Positions 16,815 to 24,680 of a stretch of DNA of 64,000 nucleotides are shown in pieces. How positions within the stretch are numbered: position 1 is the stretch's first letter; each line of letters begins with the position of its first letter. The stretch is from Desulfobacter sp. (lineage in GTDB: Bacteria; Desulfobacterota; Desulfobacteria; Desulfobacterales; Desulfobacteraceae). The notes beneath the pieces were generated by a model. That model was not told the origin of the DNA. It ran no database searches and saw only the letters and a list, made by a program, of their open reading frames with translations. Both the position numbers and the translations under genes were made by a program. The stretch spans positions 1,036,001 to 1,100,000 of the forward strand of contig CP054837.1 of assembly GCA_028768525.1 (NCBI GenBank), read 5' to 3'.

Positions 16815-16828
16815 TTCACAGGTGTGAA
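16815..16828. promoter_or_regulatory. Candidate TetR operator: 14-bp perfect palindrome
   Basis: TTCACAGGTGTGAA is a perfect inverted repeat midway between the divergent TauE/SafE and TetR genes. Position and symmetry fit an autoregulated TetR operator controlling both directions. Confidence 0.55.
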
Positions 16829-16870
16829 TTATCATTCGTTTTTGTGCAATGTCAATAGGAAAAATCATAT

Positions 16871-17539
16871 ATGGGAAAAGACAGGCCGGGCGCCAGCAGG
16901 AAAGAGTGGGAGAAAGCCCAGAAGGAAAAGCGGATCATTGACATCGCACGGGAGGTGTTTGTCGAAAAGGGATTTGAAAAAACTGGCATCCCTGCGGTCG
17001 CGGAAGCGGCCGGTTACAACAGACGCACCATCTACCTCTATTTCAGGGACAAGGAGGAACTTTTCATGGCCGTGGTCCTCCATTGCATGACCATGCTTCG
17101 GGACCGCATGGCCGATGCGGCTGAAAAAATACGTTCAGAGGGAACCGGGCTTTCGGGTGTTGCCCGCGCCTTTTTTGCCTTTGCCCAGGAACACCCGGCA
17201 TTTATGGACCTGATAATGGTTTATGAATCAAGACATTTTGTCTACCATGAATCAGAACGGAACCGGCCCTTAAGTGAACGCCAGGCTGCCTGCCAGGCCG
17301 TCTCTCAGGAGCTCTCCGACCTGGTGACCGCTACCCTTGAAAATGCCATTCAACGCGGCGCTCTTAGAACAGACCTTGCCCCGAGGCCACTGATGCTGCT
17401 GCTATGGGGGCAGATCCTCGGTGTTACCCAGATACTTCGAATCCGGGAGAAGCATTTTGACGCTGTTTTCGGCATGACACAGGAGGACCTGTTCAACCAT
17501 TTTCTCCGCATGATGGAAACGTCCCTGGTCAAGGAATGA
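16871..17539 (+). CDS. TetR/AcrR-family transcriptional regulator
   Basis: A 222-residue one-component regulator. The N-terminal DNA-binding domain (about residues 20-66) shows REVFVEKGFEKTGIPAVAEAAGYNRRTIYLYFRDKEELF, the standard TetR helix-turn-helix. The C-terminal ligand domain is unassignable to an inducer. The gene is divergent from the TauE/decarboxylase/GltS run with a palindrome in the shared promoter region, suggesting it represses that run and itself. The ATG at 16871 sits behind AATAGGAAAAATC. Confidence 0.88.
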   Translation: MGKDRPGASRKEWEKAQKEKRIIDIAREVFVEKGFEKTGIPAVAEAAGYNRRTIYLYFRDKEELFMAVVLHCMTMLRDRMADAAEKIRSEGTGLSGVARAFFAFAQEHPAFMDLIMVYESRHFVYHESERNRPLSERQAACQAVSQELSDLVTATLENAIQRGALRTDLAPRPLMLLLWGQILGVTQILRIREKHFDAVFGMTQEDLFNHFLRMMETSLVKE

Positions 17540-17742
17540 TATCGGCATGTGATCTTGCTTCGAAGAATCGGAAGTCGGGTTAAACGGTCTTTTTGAAGGG
17601 GTTTCAGGTTCAAAAGTAAATGATGTTCAATTTATCTATTCTCTGTCAATTTTTCAATAAAGGCCCTAACAGGACATCTTGTGGGGCACTCTGTCTTTGG
17701 AAATGCCAGGATTATACATGTTCTGTCACTGGGGCCAAAATG

Positions 17743-17786
17743 AAGAACCCTGCTTTTTCCCCATGGCGGAAAAAAGCAGGGTTCTT
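17743..17786. terminator. Strong bidirectional hairpin between TetR and amtB
   Basis: An 18-bp arm beginning AAGAACCCTGC pairs with its complement ending GCAGGGTTCTT across a seven-base loop, with a single A bulge. It lies between two convergent genes and can end both transcripts; its own A/T-rich inner part provides U-rich sequence on either strand. The rest of 17540-17827 shows nothing recognisable. Confidence 0.8.
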
Positions 17787-17827
17787 GTATTGGCCTGAAT
17801 CAGAGTACAGGGCCGGTGGGATTAGCT

Positions 17828-19231
17828 TCAGCTCTGGCTTGCCAGATCGCCGGCATAGGCGGGAGAGGTTTCTTTGAGGCCGCCGGAACCGCCGCCGGTG
17901 TAACCGGAAGCATGGTTGATGGTGGAGAAATCCGGGTAGGCATTGCCGCCGTGTTCCGTGGAGTCCAGCCCTTCCAGTTCCTCTTCCGGGGAGACCCTCA
18001 GGCCCATGACCGCATCCACCACCCTAAAGAGGACGTATGCAGTGGTAAATGTCCAGACAAAGCAGGCCAGGATGCCGATGCACTGTACGGAAAGAATCTT
18101 GAATGTGGTGCCGCCGATGTTAAAGATACCGGCCCCAAGGGTACCCCAGGCACCGCAGACGCCGTGAACGGAAACGGCGCCAACGGGGTCGTCGATTTTA
18201 ATCTTGTCAAAGAAAAGGACAGAGAAAACCACCAGGATACCGGCCACGGCACCGATGATGACAGCGCTGCCCGGGGTGACGTTGGCACATCCGGCGGTAA
18301 TCCCCACAAGCCCGGCAAGGGCACCGTTCAGGCTCATGCCGACTTCAGGCTTTCCAAACTTCATCCAGGAGACGATCATGGCCATTACAGCACCGGCAGC
18401 GGCCGCCAGATTGGTATTTACAAAAATCATGGCAATATCTTTGGTCGCAGCAGTGGTGGACCCGGGGTTGAATCCGAACCAGCCCACCCAGAGGATAAAT
18501 ACGCCCAGGGCAGCCAGGGGGATGTTGTGGCCCAGGATGGGTTTAACGGCACCGTCTTTGGTGTATTTACCCAGCCGGGGTCCCAGCACTAAGGCGCCGG
18601 CAAGGGCTGCCCAACCGCCCACGGAATGGACAACAGTTGATCCTGCAAAGTCAATGAACCCTAAGCCTTCAAGCCAGCCGGAACCGTTGAAAAGCGATCC
18701 CCAGGCCCAGGAACCGAAGATGGGATAGATAAAGGCTGAGACAACGGCGGTGTACACGAGATAACCGGTAAACTTGGTCCGCTCGGCCATGGCACCGGAA
18801 ACGATGGTGGCGGCGGTGGCGGCAAATACGACCTGGAACATCCAGAAGGCCAGGACCCAGGGATCCCCGCCGATCTCAAAATCGCTGAGGAAAAAGCCGG
18901 AAGTACCGAAAAACCCGGTTTTTGACGTTCCGAACATCAGGCCGAACCCGATGGCCCAGAAGAAAATGGAGCCCATGGAAAAATCCATGAGGTTTTTCAT
19001 CATAATATTGATTGCGTTTTTGGCCCGGGTGAATCCGGCTTCCACCATGGCGAACCCGGCCTGCATAAAGAATACAAGGACGGCACAGACCAGGGTCCAC
19101 ACATAATCGGCATGGGACTGCACCAGGCCGATGGCTGCTTTATTGGTTAGAACCGTTGGGGTCTCATCACCGGCCCAGGCCGATGAGATGCTTGCCGCAA
19201 GTGCCATTAGGATCATGGGGATATATTTCAT
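17828..19231 (-). CDS. amtB: Ammonium transporter AmtB
   Basis: A 467-residue ammonium channel with a cleavable signal peptide (YIPMILMALAASISSAWA) and about eleven transmembrane helices. The two pore histidines are visible in STVVHSVGGWAAL and VSVHGVCGAWGTL, and the conserved GSWAWGSLF and ADYVWTLVCAVLVFFMQAGFAMVE openings are intact. It conducts NH4+/NH3 across the inner membrane and is plugged by the PII protein encoded 29 bases upstream. ATG at 19231 follows AAGGAGAACAAGAA. The operon glnK-amtB is preceded by a sigma-54 promoter, so it should be induced on nitrogen limitation. Confidence 0.96.
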   Translation of the reverse strand: MKYIPMILMALAASISSAWAGDETPTVLTNKAAIGLVQSHADYVWTLVCAVLVFFMQAGFAMVEAGFTRAKNAINIMMKNLMDFSMGSIFFWAIGFGLMFGTSKTGFFGTSGFFLSDFEIGGDPWVLAFWMFQVVFAATAATIVSGAMAERTKFTGYLVYTAVVSAFIYPIFGSWAWGSLFNGSGWLEGLGFIDFAGSTVVHSVGGWAALAGALVLGPRLGKYTKDGAVKPILGHNIPLAALGVFILWVGWFGFNPGSTTAATKDIAMIFVNTNLAAAAGAVMAMIVSWMKFGKPEVGMSLNGALAGLVGITAGCANVTPGSAVIIGAVAGILVVFSVLFFDKIKIDDPVGAVSVHGVCGAWGTLGAGIFNIGGTTFKILSVQCIGILACFVWTFTTAYVLFRVVDAVMGLRVSPEEELEGLDSTEHGGNAYPDFSTINHASGYTGGGSGGLKETSPAYAGDLASQS

Positions 19232-19260
19232 TTCTTGTTCTCCTTTATTTAATTTCAGTT

Positions 19261-19599
19261 TTACAATGCGGAATTGCCGGTTTCACTGGTTCGGATGCGG
19301 ATCACCTCTTCAACGGGGAGGATAAAAATCTTGCCGTCCCCGATTTTGCCGGTTTTAGCCGTATCCACAATGGTATCCACCACGGCCTGGGCCCGGTCGT
19401 CGTCCACACAGATTTTGAGTTCCACCTTGGGCACAAAGTCGGTCTGGTACTCCGCTCCCCGGTACACCTCTTTATGGCCCTTCTGCCGGCCAAAGCCCTT
19501 GACCTCGGAAATGGTCATTCCGTTGACGTTAATCTTGGCCAGGGCGTCCTTGACCTCATCCACTTTAAACGGCTTGATTATTGCCAGAATTTTTTTCAT
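19261..19599 (-). CDS. glnK: Nitrogen regulatory PII protein (GlnK type)
   Basis: A 112-residue PII trimer subunit. The T-loop carries Tyr51 in RGAEYQTDF, the uridylylation site, and the family signature GDGKIFILPVEEVIRIRT is present near the C terminus. It senses 2-oxoglutarate and ATP/ADP and blocks AmtB when nitrogen is plentiful. Linkage to amtB identifies it as the GlnK paralogue. ATG at 19599 follows GGAGAAAAG. A sigma-54 promoter lies about 55 bases upstream. Confidence 0.95.
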   Translation of the reverse strand: MKKILAIIKPFKVDEVKDALAKINVNGMTISEVKGFGRQKGHKEVYRGAEYQTDFVPKVELKICVDDDRAQAVVDTIVDTAKTGKIGDGKIFILPVEEVIRIRTSETGNSAL

Positions 19600-19653
19600 C
19601 TTTTCTCCCTTCGGTTACGGTTTTGTTCAGCAACAACTTGCTTTCCTATAAGA

Positions 19654-19668
19654 GCAAAAGGGGTGCCA
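19654..19668 (-). promoter_or_regulatory. Sigma-54 (-24/-12) promoter of glnK-amtB
   Basis: On the minus strand the sequence reads TGGCACCCCTTTTGC, which is TGGCAC, five bases, TTGC, an exact match to the RpoN consensus. It is correctly placed upstream of glnK. The activator (NtrC-like) is not in the window; no clear upstream enhancer repeat was found in the AT-rich 19680-19840. Confidence 0.88.
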
Positions 19669-19843
19669 GGGAGAAAAAAACAGGAATTATAATTACAACA
19701 TACTGATTATAAAGGATATTCTTGGGTAGGATGATTTTTTAGATATTTATAGCAACTTACAAAAATGTAATATTATTTTAGACAAAATTGTATTTTCATG
19801 AATTTAATCCCGAAACTTCCCGTCTTTTTCCTACATTTTTGTA

Positions 19844-20947
19844 TTAAAATGAATGCGGCGTGAGTAATTGCGAAATAGTTCTGCCCCGGGCCACCCCTTT
19901 TGCAAAATAGGCTTTCACCGGCGGATATCCGCCAATCCCAAGGCATGTCCCCGGAAAACGGTAGAGCAGCGCTGCCCCGAGGCGGTGGAGATACAAATCC
20001 ATAAACAGCCTGGAAAGCCTTCTGCGGTACCCGCTCCCGGCCCTGCCCTCTTTGCTGCGGACAATGGCCGCCGCTGCCGTCTTTCCGGATTTCAGGGCAA
20101 AATAAATACCTTCACCGAAAAGGGGTTCGGCAAGGCCGGCGGCATCCCCGGCCAGCAATATCCTTTTGATACCGGCACAGGCCCTTCCGCCGCCCACGGC
20201 AATGGGGTAGCCCTTAATATTTTCCAGGGTCTCACTTCCCAGGCGCTCCCGGGCATAATCGACCAGAAGCCGGCGGTTCACCGACACGTTGGGGCTCGCC
20301 CCGTAGATGCCGATGTTCACATGGTCCCCTTTGGGAAATATCCAGTAATACCCGGCAATCCCCCGTGAAAAATCAAACTCCGGGGCAAAGGCCCCTGGGC
20401 GGTCGACACGGACATCCGCCTCCAGGGCCGGATACCGGGCAATATTTCCCAGAGATCGTCCCAGCAGCTCCCTGACCCTTGAATTGGCCCCGTCGGCGCC
20501 GATGAGATACCGGGCCCTGAACCGCCTCCTGCGGCCGCCGCATATCACCTGCCCCCCGACGCCCCGGTTGTCCTGATCCAGGGATATGATTTTTTCAATT
20601 TTCAAAAAACGCCCTCCGGCAGCGGTTAACCTGTCCAGGGCATAGGCATCCAGATCCTGCCGCTGGGTCATATAGCAAAGCGGGCTGCCGCCTGCCGTGA
20701 TTGGAAATGCCCGTCCGCCGGGGGGGCGGAAGACTATTTTCCTGCAGGTCCGGACAATCAGATGGGAGATATCGTAGGGGAAAAGGCCCATTGCTTTGGG
20801 GGTAATGCCGCCGGCACAGGCCTTTTTACGGGGAAAATCCCGGCGGTCCATGATGAGGACGGACATCCCGGCCGATACCAGATCAAAACCGGCAGCCGTA
20901 CCGGCCGGGCCGGCCCCGGCAATGATCACATCAAAATCAAGGCCCAC
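19844..20947 (-). CDS. Geranylgeranyl-reductase-family FAD-dependent oxidoreductase
   Basis: A 367-residue flavoprotein. The N-terminal FAD motif FDVIIAGAGPAGTAAGFDL, the second motif ARYLIGADGANSRVR (about 148-162) and LLAGDAAGLAEPLFGEGIYFAL (about 258-279) define the geranylgeranyl reductase / PHBH-like group. The CAGGITPKA segment after the FAD fold is typical of the geranylgeranyl reductase subgroup. Such enzymes reduce isoprenoid double bonds, for example in quinone or lipid side chains; the actual substrate is unknown. It starts at GTG 20947, two bases after the stop of the small membrane-protein gene, so the two are coupled. Confidence 0.82.
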   Translation of the reverse strand: MGLDFDVIIAGAGPAGTAAGFDLVSAGMSVLIMDRRDFPRKKACAGGITPKAMGLFPYDISHLIVRTCRKIVFRPPGGRAFPITAGGSPLCYMTQRQDLDAYALDRLTAAGGRFLKIEKIISLDQDNRGVGGQVICGGRRRRFRARYLIGADGANSRVRELLGRSLGNIARYPALEADVRVDRPGAFAPEFDFSRGIAGYYWIFPKGDHVNIGIYGASPNVSVNRRLLVDYARERLGSETLENIKGYPIAVGGGRACAGIKRILLAGDAAGLAEPLFGEGIYFALKSGKTAAAAIVRSKEGRAGSGYRRRLSRLFMDLYLHRLGAALLYRFPGTCLGIGGYPPVKAYFAKGVARGRTISQLLTPHSF

Positions 20948-20949
20948 CG

Positions 20950-21390
20950 TTAGTTGGCCCCCATGGTTTCAAGGATTTCCAAAACCAGGGAGTTCTTGCC
21001 AAGGCCCTTAACCCTATAAGAGACATCCCCGAAACGGACCACCCTGTCCTGCCCCCCGGACTCTGGAAAAGACTGGGGATAGGCCCGGGCCGGGTCCAAC
21101 TCCTCCAGGTAAAGATCCACATTCACCCGGCCGTTTTCAACCCCCTTGTAGACCAGGCTGGTATTGTGGATGGAGATGCGCTCGCCCAGTACCAGGGTCA
21201 CCCGGCCGTCAACCCGTCGGATATTTTCAACGGAGGCATCGGCAGGCGCCTGCGGCACCTCCCCCCGCCAATGGGCGTAGTCGTCCTTGAATCCGTCCGT
21301 GGAGACGTAATAGGTCATGCCAAAGGGAATGGCCAGACAGATCAAAATAAATAAAACCGCCAGCCAGCCTTTTTTATTGGGCATTTCCAT
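20950..21390 (-). CDS. Small single-pass membrane protein of unknown function
   Basis: A 146-residue protein with one N-terminal membrane anchor (about residues 9-27) and a beta-rich extracytoplasmic domain with no family I recognise (VTLVLGERISIHNTSLVYKG; YRVKGLGKNSLVLEIL). It is immediately upstream of and nearly abuts the geranylgeranyl-reductase-like gene, so the two are probably co-translated. It may be an accessory or anchoring subunit, but that is only a guess from context. ATG at 21390 is preceded by GGGGGATGA. Confidence 0.65.
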   Translation of the reverse strand: MEMPNKKGWLAVLFILICLAIPFGMTYYVSTDGFKDDYAHWRGEVPQAPADASVENIRRVDGRVTLVLGERISIHNTSLVYKGVENGRVNVDLYLEELDPARAYPQSFPESGGQDRVVRFGDVSYRVKGLGKNSLVLEILETMGAN

Positions 21391-21426
21391 TCATCCCCCC
21401 TCGATGGCGCCATCTGATAGATTCCA

Positions 21427-22050
21427 TCACTTTATTTTTTGATCCACCAGGGCCAGAACCATGGATTCAATGACATTGCCGATCCGTTTCATGTGCTCAA
21501 TCCGTTCCTCTTCGCTTCTGCCGGGATAGTTTCTAAAGGCAATGAGGATTCCGGAAAGGCCGGCAAAAAGTGTATGGGCCAGGAGCCTGGACTCCTCTTG
21601 GCAGCCAAGGCTGCGAAAAACAGATTCAAACACATCCATCAGCCGGCGGCCAATCTCGTTGAGCTGCTCAACCGCTCCCATCTCCTTGTTGCCGTGGAGG
21701 GCAAAATGGGTGATCATCCGCCACTGGGCCACCTGGACGATATAATAATCCAGAAAACAGGCGATGCAGGTCTCCAGCGCGTCATCGGGCCGTTCCTCAA
21801 TACCGGCCTTGAGATCTTCTATAAACCCGCAGGCATCGGTATAGGCGATTTCGGCATACAGCTCTTCCTGGGACCTGAAATAGGTATAAATAGAAGATTT
21901 GGCAATACCTGCAGTTTTTGCAATTTCCGCCATACTGACCGTGTCATAGGTTTTCCTGCCGAACACCTCCCTGGCGGCATCTATGATGATCCGGCGGCGC
22001 AGCTTGCGTTCTTCCGCCTTGAGGCGGCTGAGTGTATCTTTTTTCTCCAT
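21427..22050 (-). CDS. TetR/AcrR-family transcriptional regulator
   Basis: A 207-residue regulator whose DNA-binding domain (about residues 18-65) contains AAREVFGRKTYDTVSMAEIAKTAGIAKSSIYTYF. The frame is open far upstream, but the ATG at 22050 with GGACGGAAAAAC before it gives the normal family length. It is transcribed divergently from the two HgdB/BcrB-like genes and probably controls them through the 150-base shared region. The regulators of such operons usually respond to an acyl-CoA or aromatic compound, but the inducer is not known here. Confidence 0.87.
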   Translation of the reverse strand: MEKKDTLSRLKAEERKLRRRIIIDAAREVFGRKTYDTVSMAEIAKTAGIAKSSIYTYFRSQEELYAEIAYTDACGFIEDLKAGIEERPDDALETCIACFLDYYIVQVAQWRMITHFALHGNKEMGAVEQLNEIGRRLMDVFESVFRSLGCQEESRLLAHTLFAGLSGILIAFRNYPGRSEEERIEHMKRIGNVIESMVLALVDQKIK

Positions 22051-22120
22051 GTTTTTCCGTCCGGTTATATCCTTGCACTCCTTATTGGTACCATATTTTA
22101 TGGAAATCGACAAGCACCGG

Positions 22121-22149
22121 TTGACAAGCCGACCGCTGTTCGATATAGA
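22121..22149 (+). promoter_or_regulatory. Sigma-70 promoter of the HgdB/BcrB-like operon
   Basis: TTGACA (22121-22126), a 17-base spacer and TATAGA (22144-22149) form a near-consensus promoter about 55 bases before the first structural gene. The heptamer GACAAGC occurs twice around the -35 box (22109-22115 and 22123-22129), which could bind the divergent TetR protein. Confidence 0.6.
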
Positions 22150-22203
22150 AACCGATAGACAGAAACCCATCTTCCGTTTGACGACAATTTTAGGAGGCCG
22201 TGA

Positions 22204-23328
22204 ATGATCCCCCAACTGCGCCCCTTTTACGAGGCTGCCAGCACCCCGGCAAGGGCAGCCGGAGCAGCCAAATCGAAAAACAGGGCGGTAATTGGCTACC
22301 TTTGCTCCTATGCACCCGAGGAATTGATTTATGCGGCCGGCTGCCATCCCATGCGGCTTTTTTCCTCAAAGACCGGAGTCAGCCTTGCCGACAATCATCT
22401 ACAGGCCTATTGCTGCTCCCTTGTCCGGGGAATCCTGGAGGACGGTCTTGCCGGCCGCCTGGATTACCTGGACGGCATTGTTTTCCCCCATACCTGCGAT
22501 TCCATCCAGCGGCTATCCGACATCTGGCGGATAAACATGGACCAGGCATTTTTTGCAGATGTCACCATGCCCGTCAAACTCACAACCGATTCGGCCAGAA
22601 CCTATATGAAAGATGTCCTTATGAAATTCAAGGCCGATCTTGAAGCGTATACGGACAGGGAGATCACCGGTAGAGACCTTGAAAACGCCATCGCGCTGTT
22701 CAACCGGATAAGGTCCGGCCTGGGACAGATCTATGCCGCCAAGTCAAGCCGCCCGGACATGATTTCAGGAAAAGATCTTTTCACCATCGTCAAAGCCGCC
22801 ATGGTCATGGACCGGGAGCTTCTGGCCGGGGCACTGGACGACCTGACAAAGGCCCTGGCTTCGGAACAGGACGGCCCCATCTCAGATAAAAAATCAGTGC
22901 GGCTCATCCTCTCAGGCTCGGTATGCGACATGCCGGACCTGTATACACTGATTGAAGGGGCGGGCGCCACCCTGGCCGGTGATGACCTGTGCACAGGAGA
23001 ACGATGGTTTGATGGCGGCATCCCCGAGGACCTCCCTCCCATGGACGGCCTCACCGCACGGTACACGGACCGCATTGTCTGCCCGGCCAAGCACAGCGGC
23101 ACAACTGCCCGGGGAAAGGCCCTGGTGAACCTGGTCCGGGAGAGACAGGCCGACGGGGTTGTCTTCGTTCACCTTAAATTCTGCGACCCCCATGCCTTTG
23201 ACTACCCCTATCTCAAAGACTTCCTGGACCGTGAAAACATCCCCTCCCTCCGCCTGGAGATGGACGACCAGCAGATCAACGCGGGACAGGCGGCCACCCG
23301 GCTGGAAACCTTTATTCAAATGATTTAA
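22204..23328 (+). CDS. 2-hydroxyacyl-CoA dehydratase / benzoyl-CoA reductase-like subunit (HgdB/BcrC family), smaller
   Basis: A 374-residue subunit of the D-component family. Cysteines placed as in this family are seen in CSYAPEELIYAAGCHPMRLF (about 39-58), YCCSLVRGIL and FPHTCDSIQRLS; three of these should ligate a [4Fe-4S] cluster. The C-terminal half repeats the fold and ends with NIPSLRLEMDDQQINAGQAATRLETF, the standard ending. The family uses ATP-driven low-potential electrons to dehydrate (R)-2-hydroxyacyl-CoA or reduce aromatic rings. Its length matches the small subunit class (HgdB, FldC). AGGAGG precedes the ATG. It is paired with the next gene, 13 bases on; the radical activator ATPase (HgdC/BcrAD type) is not in this cluster. 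Confidence 0.88.
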   Translation: MIPQLRPFYEAASTPARAAGAAKSKNRAVIGYLCSYAPEELIYAAGCHPMRLFSSKTGVSLADNHLQAYCCSLVRGILEDGLAGRLDYLDGIVFPHTCDSIQRLSDIWRINMDQAFFADVTMPVKLTTDSARTYMKDVLMKFKADLEAYTDREITGRDLENAIALFNRIRSGLGQIYAAKSSRPDMISGKDLFTIVKAAMVMDRELLAGALDDLTKALASEQDGPISDKKSVRLILSGSVCDMPDLYTLIEGAGATLAGDDLCTGERWFDGGIPEDLPPMDGLTARYTDRIVCPAKHSGTTARGKALVNLVRERQADGVVFVHLKFCDPHAFDYPYLKDFLDRENIPSLRLEMDDQQINAGQAATRLETFIQMI

Positions 23329-23341
23329 CCAGGACTGCGCC

Positions 23342-24589
23342 ATGACCGAAAAACCATCCGACAAGACCTCTAATCTAAATGATAAGAAAAACCGGAAGAT
23401 AAAATGCGCCCGGAAGATGCGGGATATCATGACCACTTATTATATGGATGCCCTCACGGCCCGGGACAACAAAGAAACCGTGGCCTGGATCACATCGGGC
23501 GGTCCGGTGGAACCCCTCATTGCCATGGATATCATCCCGGTCTACCCGGAAAACCACGGGGCCATGATCGGTGCCTCAAAGATGGGGGAAGACCTGTGTA
23601 CCAAGGCCGAGGAAATGGGCTACAGCCCCGACCTCTGCTCCTATGCCCGGTCGGACATCGCCTGTGCCGTTGCCGGGGGCGGCCCCCTGGGCGGCCTGCC
23701 CAGACCGGACATGCTGATCTGCTGCAACAATATCTGCGGCACCGTGCTCAAATGGTATGAAATCCAGGCCCGCCGCTTTAATGTCCCCCTATTCATCCTG
23801 GACACCCCCATCTGCCATACCGGATACACCCGGGAAATCGCCGACTATGTAAAAGCGCAGATCCAGGAGTATATCCTTTTTTTAGAGAAGGCCACCGGCC
23901 GGGCCTTTGACCGCGACAAAATGAAAGAAGTGGGCAAACTCTCTTTGGAAGGACAGCTGCTCTGGCAGAAGGTGCTCAACACAACCGCTGCCAAGCCGGC
24001 CCCCATGAGCGCATTCGACGCATTTTTCTTCCTGGCCCTCATCGTTACCCTAAGGGGCACCCAGACCGCCGTGGACTTTTATAAAGAACTGGCCGCAGAG
24101 ATGGAAGACCGGGTCAACCGGGGGATTGGCATTGTCCCGGGAGAGAAATACCGGCTGCTCTGGGACAATCTCCCGGTCTGGTACAGCCTCAAATGGCTTT
24201 CCGATACATTTGCCGGCCACCAGGCCTGTCTGGTGGCGGACACCTATACCTCGGCCTGGTGTTCATCCACCCGGTACGTTGACCCGGATCATTTCCTGGA
24301 TTCCATGGCCGAAGCCTACACCCGGATATACCTGAACATCGGTGTGGACCAGATGGCCGCCCAGGTACTGGAAATGATAGAATTCTACGGTGCCCACGGA
24401 TTTGTCATGCATTCTAACCGCTCCTGCAAGCCATATTCCTTCGGCCAGCTGGATATTATGAATATTGTCCGGAAAAAGGCCGGTATTCCGGTATTGCTGC
24501 TGGAAGCGGACATGGTGGATCCCAGAAATTTCTCAACTTCCCAGGCAGAAACCCGGATCGATGCCTTCATGGAGATCGTAAAACAATAA
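23342..24589 (+). CDS. 2-hydroxyacyl-CoA dehydratase / benzoyl-CoA reductase-like subunit (HgdA/BcrB family), larger
   Basis: A 415-residue partner of the preceding protein. Cysteines occur in DLCTKAEEMGYSPDLCSYARSDIA (about 80-103) and LICCNNICGTVLKWYEI (about 122-138), consistent with a [4Fe-4S] centre. The ending AGIPVLLLEADMVDPRNFSTSQAETRIDAF is diagnostic of the family. The first 25 residues are Lys/Asn-rich and likely disordered. Lengths of 374 and 415 fit the dehydratase D components (HgdAB, FldBC) slightly better than class I benzoyl-CoA reductase, but sequence alone cannot separate them. The absence of CoA-transferase and activator genes leaves substrate unassigned. Confidence 0.88.
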   Translation: MTEKPSDKTSNLNDKKNRKIKCARKMRDIMTTYYMDALTARDNKETVAWITSGGPVEPLIAMDIIPVYPENHGAMIGASKMGEDLCTKAEEMGYSPDLCSYARSDIACAVAGGGPLGGLPRPDMLICCNNICGTVLKWYEIQARRFNVPLFILDTPICHTGYTREIADYVKAQIQEYILFLEKATGRAFDRDKMKEVGKLSLEGQLLWQKVLNTTAAKPAPMSAFDAFFFLALIVTLRGTQTAVDFYKELAAEMEDRVNRGIGIVPGEKYRLLWDNLPVWYSLKWLSDTFAGHQACLVADTYTSAWCSSTRYVDPDHFLDSMAEAYTRIYLNIGVDQMAAQVLEMIEFYGAHGFVMHSNRSCKPYSFGQLDIMNIVRKKAGIPVLLLEADMVDPRNFSTSQAETRIDAFMEIVKQ

Positions 24590-24606
24590 TTCTCCTTTTT
24601 CAAAAA

Positions 24607-24634
24607 TTGACAAAAGCCCATTCTTATGTATTCA
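24607..24634 (+). promoter_or_regulatory. Candidate promoter and leader inverted repeat before the HDOD gene
   Basis: TTGACA (24607-24612) and TATTCA (24629-24634) are 16 bases apart, just upstream of the signalling gene. A 9-bp inverted repeat (CCCATTCTT at 24617-24625, AAGAATGGG at 24662-24670) spans the leader; the second arm lies 10 bases before the ATG and could mask the ribosome site. Confidence 0.35.
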
Positions 24635-24680
24635 ATAGGAATTTGAACCAGGACGCAATTAAAGAATGGGACAATAAAAG

